This document shows positions 17,964 through 26,908 of a stretch of DNA of 64,000 nt, piece after piece. Below the pieces are notes generated by a model. That model was not told the origin of the DNA, searched no databases, and worked only from the letters and a program-made list of their open reading frames with translations. The position numbers and the translations under genes were made by a program. Origin of the DNA: Rhabdochlamydiaceae bacterium (GTDB lineage Bacteria; Chlamydiota; Chlamydiia; Chlamydiales; Rhabdochlamydiaceae); assembly GCA_019752555.1 (NCBI GenBank), contig JAIELY010000006.1, positions 1 through 64,000 of the forward strand, given 5' to 3'. Numbering within the stretch: position 1 is the stretch's first letter; the number at the start of each line of letters is the position of its first letter.

Positions 17964-20684
17964 ATGGACTCAGATCAGTTTTCCTATGCAAACCTCTCAA
18001 ATCTCGGAGCTTTAGAAGAGCTCTATCGCAGCTATCTCAAAGATCCAAACAGCGTCGAAGCGTCTTGGCGCCATTTTTTTGAAGGGATGGATTTTGCAAG
18101 TTCAACGCTGCCAAAACTTCCTCAAGAGCGGGTGGAAAGCTCGGATTTGCGGATCTATCTTCTTATCGATGCCTATCGAAAATTCGGGCACAAGAGGGCA
18201 TCTTTTAATCCGATTGCAACGACACTTCCGACAGAACCTGTTGAACTAAACCTTCAGGGGCTAGGATTTAAACAAGAGGAATTGCAAGCCTCTTTTCCAA
18301 CCTGCGGATTTCTAAATGAGCCATTTGCACTTTTAAGCGAAATCGTTGCAGCCTTAGAAAAAACCTACTGCGGCAAGATCGGCATTGAATATATGGGCTT
18401 GGGCTCTTTAGATTTAGAAAAATGGATTCAAGAGCGGATCGAGCCTTTTTTTCCCCTTCATATGGGAAATGAAGATAAACTCTCTATCCTAGATCAATTA
18501 AATAAAGCAGAGATCTTCGAGTCTTTTCTGCACACTAAATATGTGGGTCAAAAACGATTTTCGTTAGAAGGCGGGGAAACGATGATCCCCATGCTAAAAG
18601 CCTTGCTTGAAAGGGGCGCTGAAATTGGTGTTAAAGAAGTGATCTTAGGGATGGCTCACCGGGGACGATTAAATGTGCTTGCGAACATCTTAAATAAATC
18701 CTACGCGCATATTTTCCACGAGTTTGAAGACCACTACACACCAGATCTTCTCGAGGGCAGCGGCGATGTGAAATACCATAAAGGATTCGTCGGGAGTTTA
18801 ACCACTCGATCAGGTACTGCTGTCAAAGTAACACTTGTTGCCAACCCCAGCCACTTAGAGGCGGTCGATCCTGTGGTCGAAGGGATTGCGCGTGCCACAC
18901 AAGAACTAAAAGCGGATAAAACAAAGACACAAGAGGTCGTTCCCATCTTAATTCATGGAGATGCTGCGATCGCAGGGCAAGGGATTGTCTACGAAACGCT
19001 GCAACTCTCGCGTCTCAATGGGTATTGCACAGGAGGCACTGTCCATTTGGTGATCAACAACCAAATTGGATTTACTACTCTTCCTAAAGATTCAAGATCT
19101 ACTCTGTATTGCACTCAAATTGCGCGCGCATTTGGCGCGCCTGTTTTTCATGTTAATGCCGAAGATCCTGAAGGGTGCGTGCGAGTCGCCCTCTTAGCCA
19201 TTGAAATCCGCCACAAATTTCAGTGCGATGTGTTTATCGATCTCATTTGCTACCGCAAGTATGGACATAATGAAAGCGACGAGCCGACATTCACTCAGCC
19301 GCTTGAGTATTCTCTTATTAAAGCAAAACCCTCGATCCGCACCCTTTTCCGCGATCAACTCATCCAAGAGAAGGTGCTCGATGAGTCAACAGCAGTTGAA
19401 CTTGAAAATGCCTTTAGAGCGAATTTACAATCTGCCTTAGAAAGCATCCCTTCGCTCAAGCAAAACAGCTCTTCAACTGCTCAAAATAGCGCAGCTCAAT
19501 TGCCTACTGCAAGTCCTATTGTGACAACTGTGCCTCAAGACACTTTAGTTTTTTTAGGAAACAGGCTCTGTGCAATCCCTGACAATCTCAAATGCCATCC
19601 TAAAATCCAGCGCTTGCTTAATGATCGGTTGCAAATGATCTCTCAGGACCCGGCAGTAGCTTCGATCGATTGGGGCATGGCAGAGAATTTGGCTTATGCA
19701 TCGCTAGTTCATGAAGGGATCCATGTGCGCCTCTCTGGACAAGATGTGCGGCGCGGCACTTTTTCTCACAGGCATGCCATCTGGGTGGATCAAGTCAAAG
19801 ATCAAAAATACTTCCCTCTCTCCCATATTAGTCCCTCTCAAGCGCCCTTTGATGTGTTCAACTCGCCGCTTTCCGAATATGCCGTACTCGGCTTTGATTT
19901 TGGCTATAGCGTCCGCTATCCCAAGTCTCTTGTGATCTGGGAGGCTCAGTTTGGTGATTTTGCCAATGGAGCTCAGGTGATCATCGATCAATTCATCGCC
20001 TCATCCGAACAAAAATGGAATTTATGCTGCAATCTCACACTCCTCTTGCCTCATGGCAACGAAGGTCAGGGTCCCGAACATTCCTCTGCACGGATCGAGA
20101 GATTTTTACAGCTAGCAGGACATAACAACACACGCATTGCTAATTGCACAACCCCTGCGCAGCTGTTTCATTTGCTTAGAGCGCAAGCTCTGAATTCTGA
20201 AAAAAAACCTTTGATCCTCTTTACTCCCAAAGCCCTCTTACGCCATCCTGAATGCTTAAGCAGTTTAAACGCCTTTTCTCAAGGGCATTTTGAGGAAGTG
20301 ATCGATGATATCTCCCCTCCTCAACAACCCAGCCGGCTTCTTCTTTGTTCGGGAAAAATCATTTACGATTTACGTAACGAGCGAAAAAAACGTCAAGACA
20401 CAAAGACTGTAATTGTGCAAGTGGAGCAGCTCTATCCCTTCCCGAAAGAACAATTGCAGGCTGTTTTGGCAAAATATGAGGCGCTCACATCTGTGCGCTG
20501 GGTCCAAGAAGAGCATCAAAATATGGGTCCATGGGAGTATATCCACCCTCACCTCGAAACTGTATTTGCAAAAACCCCAGTTGTCTACGTCGGAAGAGAA
20601 AGAAGCGCAGCTCCTGCTGCAGGCTCCCATGCACTGCATACCAAACAACAGATCACATTAATGAACGCAGCCTTTGAAGGATAA
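17964..20684 (+). CDS. sucA: 2-oxoglutarate dehydrogenase E1
   Basis: Thiamine-diphosphate-dependent decarboxylase of the 2-oxoglutarate dehydrogenase complex in the TCA cycle. The 906-aa protein is close to the E. coli length. The N-terminus ([25 protein letters not shown], in parts) is the E1o-specific segment that binds E2. Active-site blocks include [55 protein letters not shown] and [28 protein letters not shown] sits ahead of the ATG. sucB starts two bases after the stop. Chlamydiae rely on host carbon and keep this part of the cycle. Confidence 0.97.
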   Translation: MDSDQFSYANLSNLGALEELYRSYLKDPNSVEASWRHFFEGMDFASSTLPKLPQERVESSDLRIYLLIDAYRKFGHKRASFNPIATTLPTEPVELNLQGLGFKQEELQASFPTCGFLNEPFALLSEIVAALEKTYCGKIGIEYMGLGSLDLEKWIQERIEPFFPLHMGNEDKLSILDQLNKAEIFESFLHTKYVGQKRFSLEGGETMIPMLKALLERGAEIGVKEVILGMAHRGRLNVLANILNKSYAHIFHEFEDHYTPDLLEGSGDVKYHKGFVGSLTTRSGTAVKVTLVANPSHLEAVDPVVEGIARATQELKADKTKTQEVVPILIHGDAAIAGQGIVYETLQLSRLNGYCTGGTVHLVINNQIGFTTLPKDSRSTLYCTQIARAFGAPVFHVNAEDPEGCVRVALLAIEIRHKFQCDVFIDLICYRKYGHNESDEPTFTQPLEYSLIKAKPSIRTLFRDQLIQEKVLDESTAVELENAFRANLQSALESIPSLKQNSSSTAQNSAAQLPTASPIVTTVPQDTLVFLGNRLCAIPDNLKCHPKIQRLLNDRLQMISQDPAVASIDWGMAENLAYASLVHEGIHVRLSGQDVRRGTFSHRHAIWVDQVKDQKYFPLSHISPSQAPFDVFNSPLSEYAVLGFDFGYSVRYPKSLVIWEAQFGDFANGAQVIIDQFIASSEQKWNLCCNLTLLLPHGNEGQGPEHSSARIERFLQLAGHNNTRIANCTTPAQLFHLLRAQALNSEKKPLILFTPKALLRHPECLSSLNAFSQGHFEEVIDDISPPQQPSRLLLCSGKIIYDLRNERKKRQDTKTVIVQVEQLYPFPKEQLQAVLAKYEALTSVRWVQEEHQNMGPWEYIHPHLETVFAKTPVVYVGRERSAAPAAGSHALHTKQQITLMNAAFEG

Positions 20685-20686
20685 CC

Positions 20687-21829
20687 ATGAACGTCGAAAT
20701 CAAAATTCCTACTATGGGAGAATCGGTCTCTGAAGCGATCGTGTCCAATCTCCTCAAGCCCTCCGGAAGTTATGTCAAAGCAGATGAAGAGATCGTGGAG
20801 CTAGAAACGGACAAGGTCAATCAAGTGCTCTATGCCCCGCAAGCGGGCGAGTTGAATTGGCAAGTGAAAGCAGGAGACACGGTTAAAATCGGACAAGTGA
20901 TCGGTCAAATCGATACAGCAGCTCAAGGCAAACAAGCTCAAGCGCCAGCTGCAGCGCCATCACCTGCCAAGCCTGCCCCAACACCTACCCCGCCCCCTGC
21001 ACCACAGCCTGCTCCTGCTGCACCTATCTCATCGAGTGAGAGCGCGCGCAAGCTTGTTCCTGAGTTCATTACAGAAATGAAACACCCCCCCTCTTCCACG
21101 CAGCCTGCCGCACCTGCTACTCCCCTTGCCCCTCCCGCTACGCGTAAGAAGATGAGCAACCTACGCAAAGTGATTGCTCAAAAGCTCGTTGAAGCCAAAA
21201 ATACGACCGCAATGCTAACCACATTCAATGAAGCGGACATGACGGCAATCATGGAGATCCGCGCCAAAGAAAAAGACAATTTCGCTAAAAAGTATGGTGT
21301 GAAACTCGGGTTCATGTCGTTTTTTGTCAAAGGTGTTGTCGCAGCGCTCAAAGCAGTCCCTCAAGTGAACTCGTATATTCAAGGCGACGAAATTGTCCAG
21401 ATGCATTCCTACGATATCGGGATTGCGGTATCGACAGAAAGAGGGCTTCTTGTTCCTGTTGTCCGCGGTTGTGATGAGCTCACCTTCGGAGGGATCGAAT
21501 CGGCTTTAGAAAAGTATGCGAAAAAAGCGCGCGAGGGCACCATCAGCGTTGACGATTTGCGCGGTGGAAGCTTTACAATTACCAATGGCGGGGTCTTTGG
21601 CTCTCTTCTTTCCACACCCATTCTCAATCCCCCTCAAAGCGGGATCCTCGGCATGCATGCGATTGTAAAACGCCCTGTTGCAGTAGACGATGCTGTTGTC
21701 ATCCGGCCGATGATGTATCTTGCCTTAAGTTACGATCACCGGGTGATCGATGGCAAAGAAGCTGTCATGTTTTTGGTGCACTTAAAACAAAATTTAGAAG
21801 ATCCTACACGTCTTCTTCTCGAACTCTAA
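20687..21829 (+). CDS. sucB: Dihydrolipoamide succinyltransferase E2
   Basis: Core of the 2-oxoglutarate dehydrogenase complex. The lipoyl domain (residues 1-80) has the modified Lys in [10 protein letters not shown] long Ala/Pro linker follows (about 85-150), then the catalytic domain with the active-site His and Asp in [13 protein letters not shown] near the end. The peripheral-subunit-binding domain, normally about 35 residues with a GTG-GRI motif, is reduced to a stretch around [16 protein letters not shown] without that motif. At 380 residues it is shorter than E. coli SucB. It lies between sucA and lpdA in one operon. Confidence 0.96.
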   Translation: MNVEIKIPTMGESVSEAIVSNLLKPSGSYVKADEEIVELETDKVNQVLYAPQAGELNWQVKAGDTVKIGQVIGQIDTAAQGKQAQAPAAAPSPAKPAPTPTPPPAPQPAPAAPISSSESARKLVPEFITEMKHPPSSTQPAAPATPLAPPATRKKMSNLRKVIAQKLVEAKNTTAMLTTFNEADMTAIMEIRAKEKDNFAKKYGVKLGFMSFFVKGVVAALKAVPQVNSYIQGDEIVQMHSYDIGIAVSTERGLLVPVVRGCDELTFGGIESALEKYAKKAREGTISVDDLRGGSFTITNGGVFGSLLSTPILNPPQSGILGMHAIVKRPVAVDDAVVIRPMMYLALSYDHRVIDGKEAVMFLVHLKQNLEDPTRLLLEL

Positions 21830-21844
21830 TTAAGGGATAGTCTC

Positions 21845-23236
21845 ATGTACGATCTTATAGTGATTGGATCTGGACCCGGCGGCTATGTCGCAGCGATTCG
21901 TGCTGCACAGCTTGGACTGAAAACCGCATGCATCGAAAAAACACCCTCTCTTGGAGGGACCTGTCTTAATGTAGGATGCATCCCATCTAAAGCGCTGCTT
22001 CAATCTTCTGAACTGTATTGGAAAATGCAAACAGAAGGGATTCTGCATGGAATTGAATGTTCAGGACTGCGCCTTAATTTTGAGCAAATGATGAAGCGCA
22101 AAGAAAAGGTGATTGCAGGGTTTAATGAAGGGATTGCAGGGCTATTCAAAAAAAATAAGATCGATCGTTTTATCGGTACAGGACAACTCATCGATTCTAA
22201 TACCCTGAACGTGATCAGCGGCCCCTCCTCACAGCAGCTTAAAAGCCGCCACATCCTACTTGCAACAGGCTCAGAGCCGATTCAACTGCCTTTTTTGCCG
22301 TTTGATGAAAAGAAAATCGTCTCTTCAACGGGCGCTTTATCTCTTGAAAAAATCCCTAAAAAGATGATTGTCATCGGAGCTGGCATCATTGGCGTAGAGC
22401 TCGGATCGGTCTATAAGAGATTGGGCAGCGAAGTGATCTTCGTGGAATTCCTCGATCGGATCTGCCCTACACTCGATGAAAGTCTTTCCAAAGAATTGCA
22501 ACACGCTCTACAAAAACAAGGTCTTGTATTTCACCTCTCTTCAAAGGTCATCTCCGCAGAGATCACCCCAAATCAGATCACCCTTAAAATCCAAATGCCC
22601 GACCAATCGATCCAAGAGATGTCTGCAGATGTGATCCTCGAATCGATCGGACGCAAACCCTACACGAAGGGGTTAGGACTAGAAAATGTCGGAATCATTC
22701 CCGATCCAAGAGGATTTATCCCGATCAATGGACAATTTAGAACAAGCATTCCCCATATTTTTGCGATCGGCGATCTTGTCGATGGTCCGATGCTCGCACA
22801 CAAAGCCTCTGAAGAAGGGATCGCCGTTGCAGAGATCATTGCAGGACAAACCCCTCACATCGATTACGCCGCCATTCCTAATGTGGTTTACACCTTTCCA
22901 GAGGTCGCATCGGTAGGTCTTACTGAAGCTGAGGCCAAAGCCAACAATATCGCAACTAACATCGGCAGCTTTCCTTTTAAGGCAAACTCTCGTGCGCGCT
23001 GCACGGCAGAAGAGGAAGGATTTGTGAAGATGATTGCCGATCAGAAAACAGATCGGGTGATTGGAGTTCATATCATTGGTCCCCACGCATCGGAGCTGAT
23101 TGGGGAATGTTGCATTGCGATCCAAAAACGGATGACAGCTCTTGAGATCGCACACACACCTCACGCGCATCCAACGCTCTCAGAGGCTGTGATGGAAGCC
23201 GCGCTTGCAGTGCACAAGCGCGCTTTACATAAATGA
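21845..23236 (+). CDS. lpdA: Dihydrolipoamide dehydrogenase E3
   Basis: FAD/NAD disulfide oxidoreductase that reoxidises the lipoyl arm of E2. The 463-aa protein has the N-terminal FAD motif (IGSGPGGYVAAIRAAQLG), the redox disulfide GGTCLNVGCIPSKALL, the NAD fold (VIGAGIIGVELGSVYKRLG), a second FAD motif (IFAIGDLVDGPMLAHKA) and the catalytic His-Glu in HAHPTLSEAV. Its place directly behind sucAB ties it to the 2-oxoglutarate complex; in C. trachomatis, as I recall, lpdA lies elsewhere, so this grouping is a lineage difference. It may also serve pyruvate dehydrogenase. Confidence 0.97.
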   Translation: MYDLIVIGSGPGGYVAAIRAAQLGLKTACIEKTPSLGGTCLNVGCIPSKALLQSSELYWKMQTEGILHGIECSGLRLNFEQMMKRKEKVIAGFNEGIAGLFKKNKIDRFIGTGQLIDSNTLNVISGPSSQQLKSRHILLATGSEPIQLPFLPFDEKKIVSSTGALSLEKIPKKMIVIGAGIIGVELGSVYKRLGSEVIFVEFLDRICPTLDESLSKELQHALQKQGLVFHLSSKVISAEITPNQITLKIQMPDQSIQEMSADVILESIGRKPYTKGLGLENVGIIPDPRGFIPINGQFRTSIPHIFAIGDLVDGPMLAHKASEEGIAVAEIIAGQTPHIDYAAIPNVVYTFPEVASVGLTEAEAKANNIATNIGSFPFKANSRARCTAEEEGFVKMIADQKTDRVIGVHIIGPHASELIGECCIAIQKRMTALEIAHTPHAHPTLSEAVMEAALAVHKRALHK

Positions 23237-23239
23237 AAA

Positions 23240-23815
23240 TTAATAACTTTGAGACTTACCGCAGCCGCATGAGCCCTTGGCGTTCGGATTAGAAATTTTA
23301 AAGCCCGATCCATTAAGGCCATCGACATAGTCAATCTCAGAGCCGAGCAAGCGGTCGACCATCTTTTTGCTGACATGGATTTCAACTCCATGGGAAGTGA
23401 ATACCGCATCGTCAGGCGTTGCCTTCTCGGAATAGTCAAGAACATATTCAAAACCGCTGCATCCCGCTGCCTTATCGCCAAAGCGCAATCCCCAGCCAGA
23501 TTTCCCCTCGTCAGCTAAAATCCCGCTATATTTTTCCGCTGCTCGCTTGGTCAAGCTAATCGTTGTGAGATCAGCCTTTTCGCTCAGGATGTTATTCAAG
23601 CGCGCGACTAAAGCATCGATCTCTTCTTCTGGAAAACCATGGCTGAGCATCCCTGCTTCTAACGTTTCCCATGTTGCAGCTCCGCAGCCCACACAATGCA
23701 AGCCGGCATTTGTCATTTCTTGAGCAATCTTTTGGCTTTTCTGCGGAAAAGAGGAAAGAATTTCTTCAATCGTCATTTCACGCGTGATTTTCATCGCATT
23801 TGTCGCCTCTGACAT
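23240..23815 (-). CDS. DUF1858 + A-type Fe-S carrier (IscA/SufA/ErpA) fusion
   Basis: 191-aa two-domain protein. Residues about 8-75 are a DUF1858 domain (MTIEEILSSFPQKSQKIAQEM, then HCVGCGAATWETLEAG), a short helical domain with a CxxC pair thought to bind a metal or redox centre. Residues about 85-191 are an A-type iron-sulfur carrier with the cluster cysteines in AAGCSGFEY and SCGCGK. It lies 21 bases after the ferredoxin gene on the same strand, so both probably form one Fe-S operon. The fused arrangement is unusual compared with stand-alone SufA. Confidence 0.88.
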   Translation of the reverse strand: MSEATNAMKITREMTIEEILSSFPQKSQKIAQEMTNAGLHCVGCGAATWETLEAGMLSHGFPEEEIDALVARLNNILSEKADLTTISLTKRAAEKYSGILADEGKSGWGLRFGDKAAGCSGFEYVLDYSEKATPDDAVFTSHGVEIHVSKKMVDRLLGSEIDYVDGLNGSGFKISNPNAKGSCGCGKSQSY

Positions 23816-23836
23816 TGTGTCTCCCTCAGAATAAAG

Positions 23837-24172
23837 TTAGAATTTTAATTTTACAGAACCGCTTTTGATCTTGCATTGGCAAGCCAAACGCTCACGATCT
23901 TGATCTCCTAAGAAGTCCATCTCCTCTTGTGTGAAGTCAGAGAGATTTTCCATCCCCTCGACAACTTCAATCACGCACGTACCGCAGACTCCCTCTGTGC
24001 AGGCAAAAGGCACGCCAGCCTCTTCGCACACTTCCTGAAGCGAGCTACCCGCTTCAATCTCTTTTTCTTCGCCGGTATTATCAAAAATTAACTTTGCACT
24101 TGCCCCTTTTCGACAGCACCCCAACTTCGGAGCTTGTTCTTCTTCATTCTGATCACAACATGACTTAGTCAT
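23837..24172 (-). CDS. [2Fe-2S] ferredoxin
   Basis: 111-aa electron carrier of the adrenodoxin/plant-type fold. The cluster cysteines are in ACTEGVCGTCVIEV and ERLACQC. The N-terminal extension carries two extra pairs (KSCC and LGCC) ahead of the fold, which begins near residue 25 (AKLIFDNTGEEKEIEAGSSL). It is upstream of and close to the IscA-type carrier, suggesting a role in Fe-S cluster assembly; electron supply to other enzymes is equally possible. A similar ferredoxin lies near sucAB in C. trachomatis, as I recall. Confidence 0.9.
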   Translation of the reverse strand: MTKSCCDQNEEEQAPKLGCCRKGASAKLIFDNTGEEKEIEAGSSLQEVCEEAGVPFACTEGVCGTCVIEVVEGMENLSDFTQEEMDFLGDQDRERLACQCKIKSGSVKLKF

Positions 24173-24318
24173 TATTTATCCTCTCTATGACATTCAGGGC
24201 TTAAATCTACCAGATCAGAGGTGAAAAGTAAAGGGTCCTTTGCAAAATATTCCCTGTAATGATATTTCTTTATGCATTCATTCTCTACTATCAACCTTTG
24301 GTTGAAACAGAGCGCTAA

Positions 24319-25305
24319 ATGAAAGATAATAAAAAAAAGTTGATCTGTTTAGGGGTCTTCCTCGCCCTACTATTATTCTTCAGAGAACCCTATTCCGTTT
24401 TAGAGCAACTCGTGTTGTTTCCCAGAAATCCCTGCGGCTCTGGCTGCGTGAGAGCCCCGCGGTTGGACGCTAGCCACACTGGTAGGGATTTCTGGGAAAC
24501 AACACTAGAAACCATCCCAAAAGAAGAGAGCCAATCTTTAGAATTTTTCTTTCGATCAGCGATCGCTTTTGATAGTTTTGGGTATTGTTTGTTTGGAGCG
24601 AAACCTTTATCTGTTCTTGTCTATTGCGAATCTCCTCCCAATGGAGACTATCCTCTCCCTTCTTTTGATTCGCGTTTTTGTCCATTCCATCCATTCAACA
24701 AAAAAATCAAAAAAGGTTGGGAAGTTTGGGAAAAAAATCACCATAAATTTCATTTAGAAAACTATGCTCTTATCAAATGCAAAAATTTTGTCGACAACAA
24801 CTTCTCGGCTGTTGTCCTCATTAATAAAAAAGCTGTTCTACAAACAATTGACACTAACCTAAACGATTTTAAGTCAATACTAGGTGAACACGTCACAGCC
24901 AAATGGCTTTTAGAAGAAATCCTGAACAGCAAAGATGTGTTTGGTGGCGTCTTAAAAAACCACCAGGGATTAATTGGCACGTTGCTAGGTTATGGACGAA
25001 ATAACGCCTGGACTTTCCAATTAAGAGAAGAAGCTCAACAGGCAAAAAAAGACCCTATTCGAATCGTGCATAGCGCTGCGGCACAAAAAAGATGGCAAGC
25101 TCTTAACAAAAGACTGAAATTATTTACTCATGGTCAGCGTTTTAATTCCCTGTTTATGAATCTTCCTGGTTTCGTTGCTGATTTGGATTCTGTAGAAACA
25201 CAAATTCTTAAGAGAAAATACGAGCAAGATTACCAGAATATCCTACACCGTTATAAGGAAGGAGAATTTCTGGAAATCACGTTAAGGCAATTAATCTCGA
25301 AATAG
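24319..25305 (+). CDS. Membrane-anchored protein of unknown function carrying a palindromic insert
   Basis: 328 residues. An N-terminal hydrophobic helix (LICLGVFLALLLFF, about 8-21) anchors or exports it; the remainder is soluble and Cys- and aromatic-rich (FDSFGYCLFGAKPLSVLVYC). Residues about 32-63 are encoded by a 94-bp inverted-repeat element (24412-24505) whose translation (for example RNPCGSGCVRAPRLDASHTG) looks unlike the rest, as if inserted in frame. No known domain is recognised. It has no close co-directional neighbour. Confidence 0.75.
   Translation: MKDNKKKLICLGVFLALLLFFREPYSVLEQLVLFPRNPCGSGCVRAPRLDASHTGRDFWETTLETIPKEESQSLEFFFRSAIAFDSFGYCLFGAKPLSVLVYCESPPNGDYPLPSFDSRFCPFHPFNKKIKKGWEVWEKNHHKFHLENYALIKCKNFVDNNFSAVVLINKKAVLQTIDTNLNDFKSILGEHVTAKWLLEEILNSKDVFGGVLKNHQGLIGTLLGYGRNNAWTFQLREEAQQAKKDPIRIVHSAAAQKRWQALNKRLKLFTHGQRFNSLFMNLPGFVADLDSVETQILKRKYEQDYQNILHRYKEGEFLEITLRQLISK
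24412..24505. repeat. 94-bp palindromic element inside a coding sequence
   Basis: Two 22-base arms, 24412-24433 and 24484-24505, are perfect reverse complements (arm begins GTGTTGTTTCCCAGAAAT). The 50-base centre is GC-rich, unlike the surrounding gene, and holds a second stem, GGCTCT/AGAGCC (24436-24441, 24451-24456), with GCGG/CCGC around it. The reading frame stays open through the whole element. The form recalls Rickettsia palindromic elements, which insert in frame into genes. Confidence 0.85.
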
Positions 25306-25444
25306 GCAAATCCTTTAGAGAGCCAGAAAAACTCACAAACTGATGCTATTTTTGAACGGCTCTCTCACCTCATTTCCGTTAAAACCACCAATCTATTTAT
25401 TCTCAACAGTTTAATACAGCTTGCATTCACTTGCCAACGAAAGT

Positions 25445-25498
25445 TACCCCTACTTTTATAGACTTGCTCTACAAAATACCCCCCTCTTTTGTAGACTT
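25445..25498. repeat. Degenerate direct repeat, about 21 bases, two copies
   Basis: Copy one (25445-25465) and copy two (25477-25498) share TACCCC, then CTTTTxTAGACTT, at a spacing of about 32 bases, or three helical turns. Such phasing suits binding of a protein dimer, but chance or a decayed element end is possible. Confidence 0.4.
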
Positions 25499-25544
25499 AA
25501 ATAAATAATTGGGATGAACTGATGATAAATCAAAGGAAGGCTTT

Positions 25545-25634
25545 ATGAAGCGTGATCGCAGTATGTTCCTGGAGCAGTGGCTGATTCTAGCAGACGAAAG
25601 CTGTTGCAGTCGTCAAGCATTCCTTGACTACTGA
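25545..25634 (+). CDS. Possible 29-aa mini-protein
   Basis: AAGGAAGG at 25533-25540 precedes an ATG that opens 29 codons (MKRDRSMFLEQWLIL at the N-terminus) ending TACTGA. It contains a Cys pair (SCCS). The ribosome site is good but the length is too short to judge; it could be the start of a broken gene. Confidence 0.25.
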   Translation: MKRDRSMFLEQWLILADESCCSRQAFLDY

Positions 25635-25693
25635 TTGATCCTGCTCTGCATCTTCTACTATATCTTTTGGAAATTTTCTCATGGGCTCAAGGC

Positions 25694-25728
25694 AAAAAAA
25701 GAGGGGGCAGGATTTTGGCCCTGCCCCC
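25694..25728 (-). terminator. Terminator of the small coiled-coil gene
   Basis: On the minus strand a 9-bp GC stem (GGGGGCAGG / CCTGCCCCC, 25703-25728) with an 8-base loop is followed by TCTTTTTTT. It lies about 45 bases past the stop of the gene ending at 25772, so it is its intrinsic terminator. Confidence 0.85.
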
Positions 25729-25771
25729 TAAACGAACTCTCAAGATAAAAAAGAGGTGTTTTTTACCTTAT

Positions 25772-25984
25772 TTAGATTAACTCAGGACGTTCGTGATGGT
25801 GTTGGGAAAAAGACTCCTCAGCGAGCAGCTCTTCCATGGTTTCTTTGAGGGTTGTAATCCCTTCAGAAAATCCGCATCGGACCAACATCTCATTCACGTA
25901 TGCTAATTCTGTTTCGAGCATATCGTTTTTGCTCTCTAAACTAGCAACTTGAGCCCTTAGCAATGCTTCAGCTTTATTATCCAT
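25772..25984 (-). CDS. Small coiled-coil protein, unknown
   Basis: 70 residues. Residues 3-35 form a leucine-heptad coiled coil (ALLRAQVASLESKNDMLETE), and the tail is His/Glu-rich (SQHHHERPEL). AAGGGG lies ten bases before the ATG. A strong terminator follows, so it is a monocistronic, probably well-expressed gene. No function can be assigned; size and coil would suit a chaperone- or scaffold-like partner. Confidence 0.7.
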   Translation of the reverse strand: MDNKAEALLRAQVASLESKNDMLETELAYVNEMLVRCGFSEGITTLKETMEELLAEESFSQHHHERPELI

Positions 25985-26179
25985 ATTATTACCCCTTGGG
26001 ATTATATTTAAATACCTCTAACTTTATTATAGCACATTTAATCTTAAATTTCAAACACTAACGCTGACCAAAGTATCGCACAAATCACACAATTAGATCA
26101 TCAATAAAATGAGAAAATTAATACATTAATAACACTATGATTATTAAGGATTAAGGAAGCTATTTGCTAAGTCTAATTT

Positions 26180-26899
26180 TTAATTGGCGCGAAAGACAAA
26201 GACGGTAGGCCTTTGATCAATGTCAGGCAGGGTCTGTTTTCGCCAGGCTCCGACCGTTTGAGTCATGACCCATTGGGTGGGTAAAGTCAGGTCGGCGGCC
26301 ACGCAGAGGGTCGTCTCAGGCTTAAGATTTTGGAGCAAATAGGTAAGTAATTTTTGATTGCGGTAAGGGGCTTCGATGCATAAGTGGGTGGATTGTTCCT
26401 CCCGGGATCTTGTCTCAATGGTTTTAAGCTGGGCTAGGCGTTTAGCCTCTTCTTTGGCTAAATACCCATGGAAGGTGAAATGCTGAGCGCTAAGTCCTGA
26501 AAGAAGAAGAGCATAGATCACAGAAGAGGGCCCAGAGAAGGTCTCAATAGCAATGCCGCGCTGCCTTGCTTTATAGACAAGATTAGATCCGGGATCTGCT
26601 AAACAAGGCAAGCCGCAGTCGGACACAAGCCCCCATGTTTGCCCCTTTACAATGGGACTTAACAGCTCATCGAGCTGTTTGGTTTGGGTGTGTTCGTTGA
26701 GCAGCTGGATGGGGATATCTCGAAAAGTCTTTGGTTCGGGAAAGGAAAATCTGCGCAGGAATTTACGTGCGCCTTTTTCACTCTCTGCGATGATGCCATC
26801 TATTCTGGAGACAGCCGCTGCAACACTTGCCGGCAAAAATGCCTCGACGCTACCATTTTCGTCGAGAAGATTGGGAAAGAGATAAAGTGTGGGTTTCAT
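26180..26899 (-). CDS. SAM-dependent tetrapyrrole-methylase-fold methyltransferase (RsmI-like)
   Basis: 239 residues of the class III methyltransferase family that includes RsmI (16S rRNA C1402 2'-O-methyltransferase). Visible blocks are SDCGLPCLADPGSNLVYKAR, SGPSSVIYALLLSGL and FTFHGYLAKE, matching the ADPG, SGPSA and GF(L) motifs. The N-terminal GTP-like glycine motif is weak and the C-terminal RsmI helical domain is absent, so the target may differ from canonical RsmI. It starts nine bases after the holA stop, so the two form an operon. Confidence 0.8.
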   Translation of the reverse strand: MKPTLYLFPNLLDENGSVEAFLPASVAAAVSRIDGIIAESEKGARKFLRRFSFPEPKTFRDIPIQLLNEHTQTKQLDELLSPIVKGQTWGLVSDCGLPCLADPGSNLVYKARQRGIAIETFSGPSSVIYALLLSGLSAQHFTFHGYLAKEEAKRLAQLKTIETRSREEQSTHLCIEAPYRNQKLLTYLLQNLKPETTLCVAADLTLPTQWVMTQTVGAWRKQTLPDIDQRPTVFVFRAN

Positions 26900-26908
26900 A
26901 GAAGATTC

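Larger units (their letters stand above)
25306..25693. other. Intergenic region with direct repeats and a mini-ORF
   Basis: This stretch has no full gene. It holds a degenerate direct repeat (25445-25465 and 25477-25498, TACCCC...CTTTTxTAGACTT) and a possible 29-codon frame at 25545-25634, both listed separately. No similarity to a known mobile element was recognised, though the arrangement would fit the edge of a decayed one. Confidence 0.4.

Noticed and set aside
24412-24505. Integron attC site
   Set aside because: The arms are perfect, not imperfect, and the GTTRRRY/RYYYAAC core sequences are absent; no integrase nearby.
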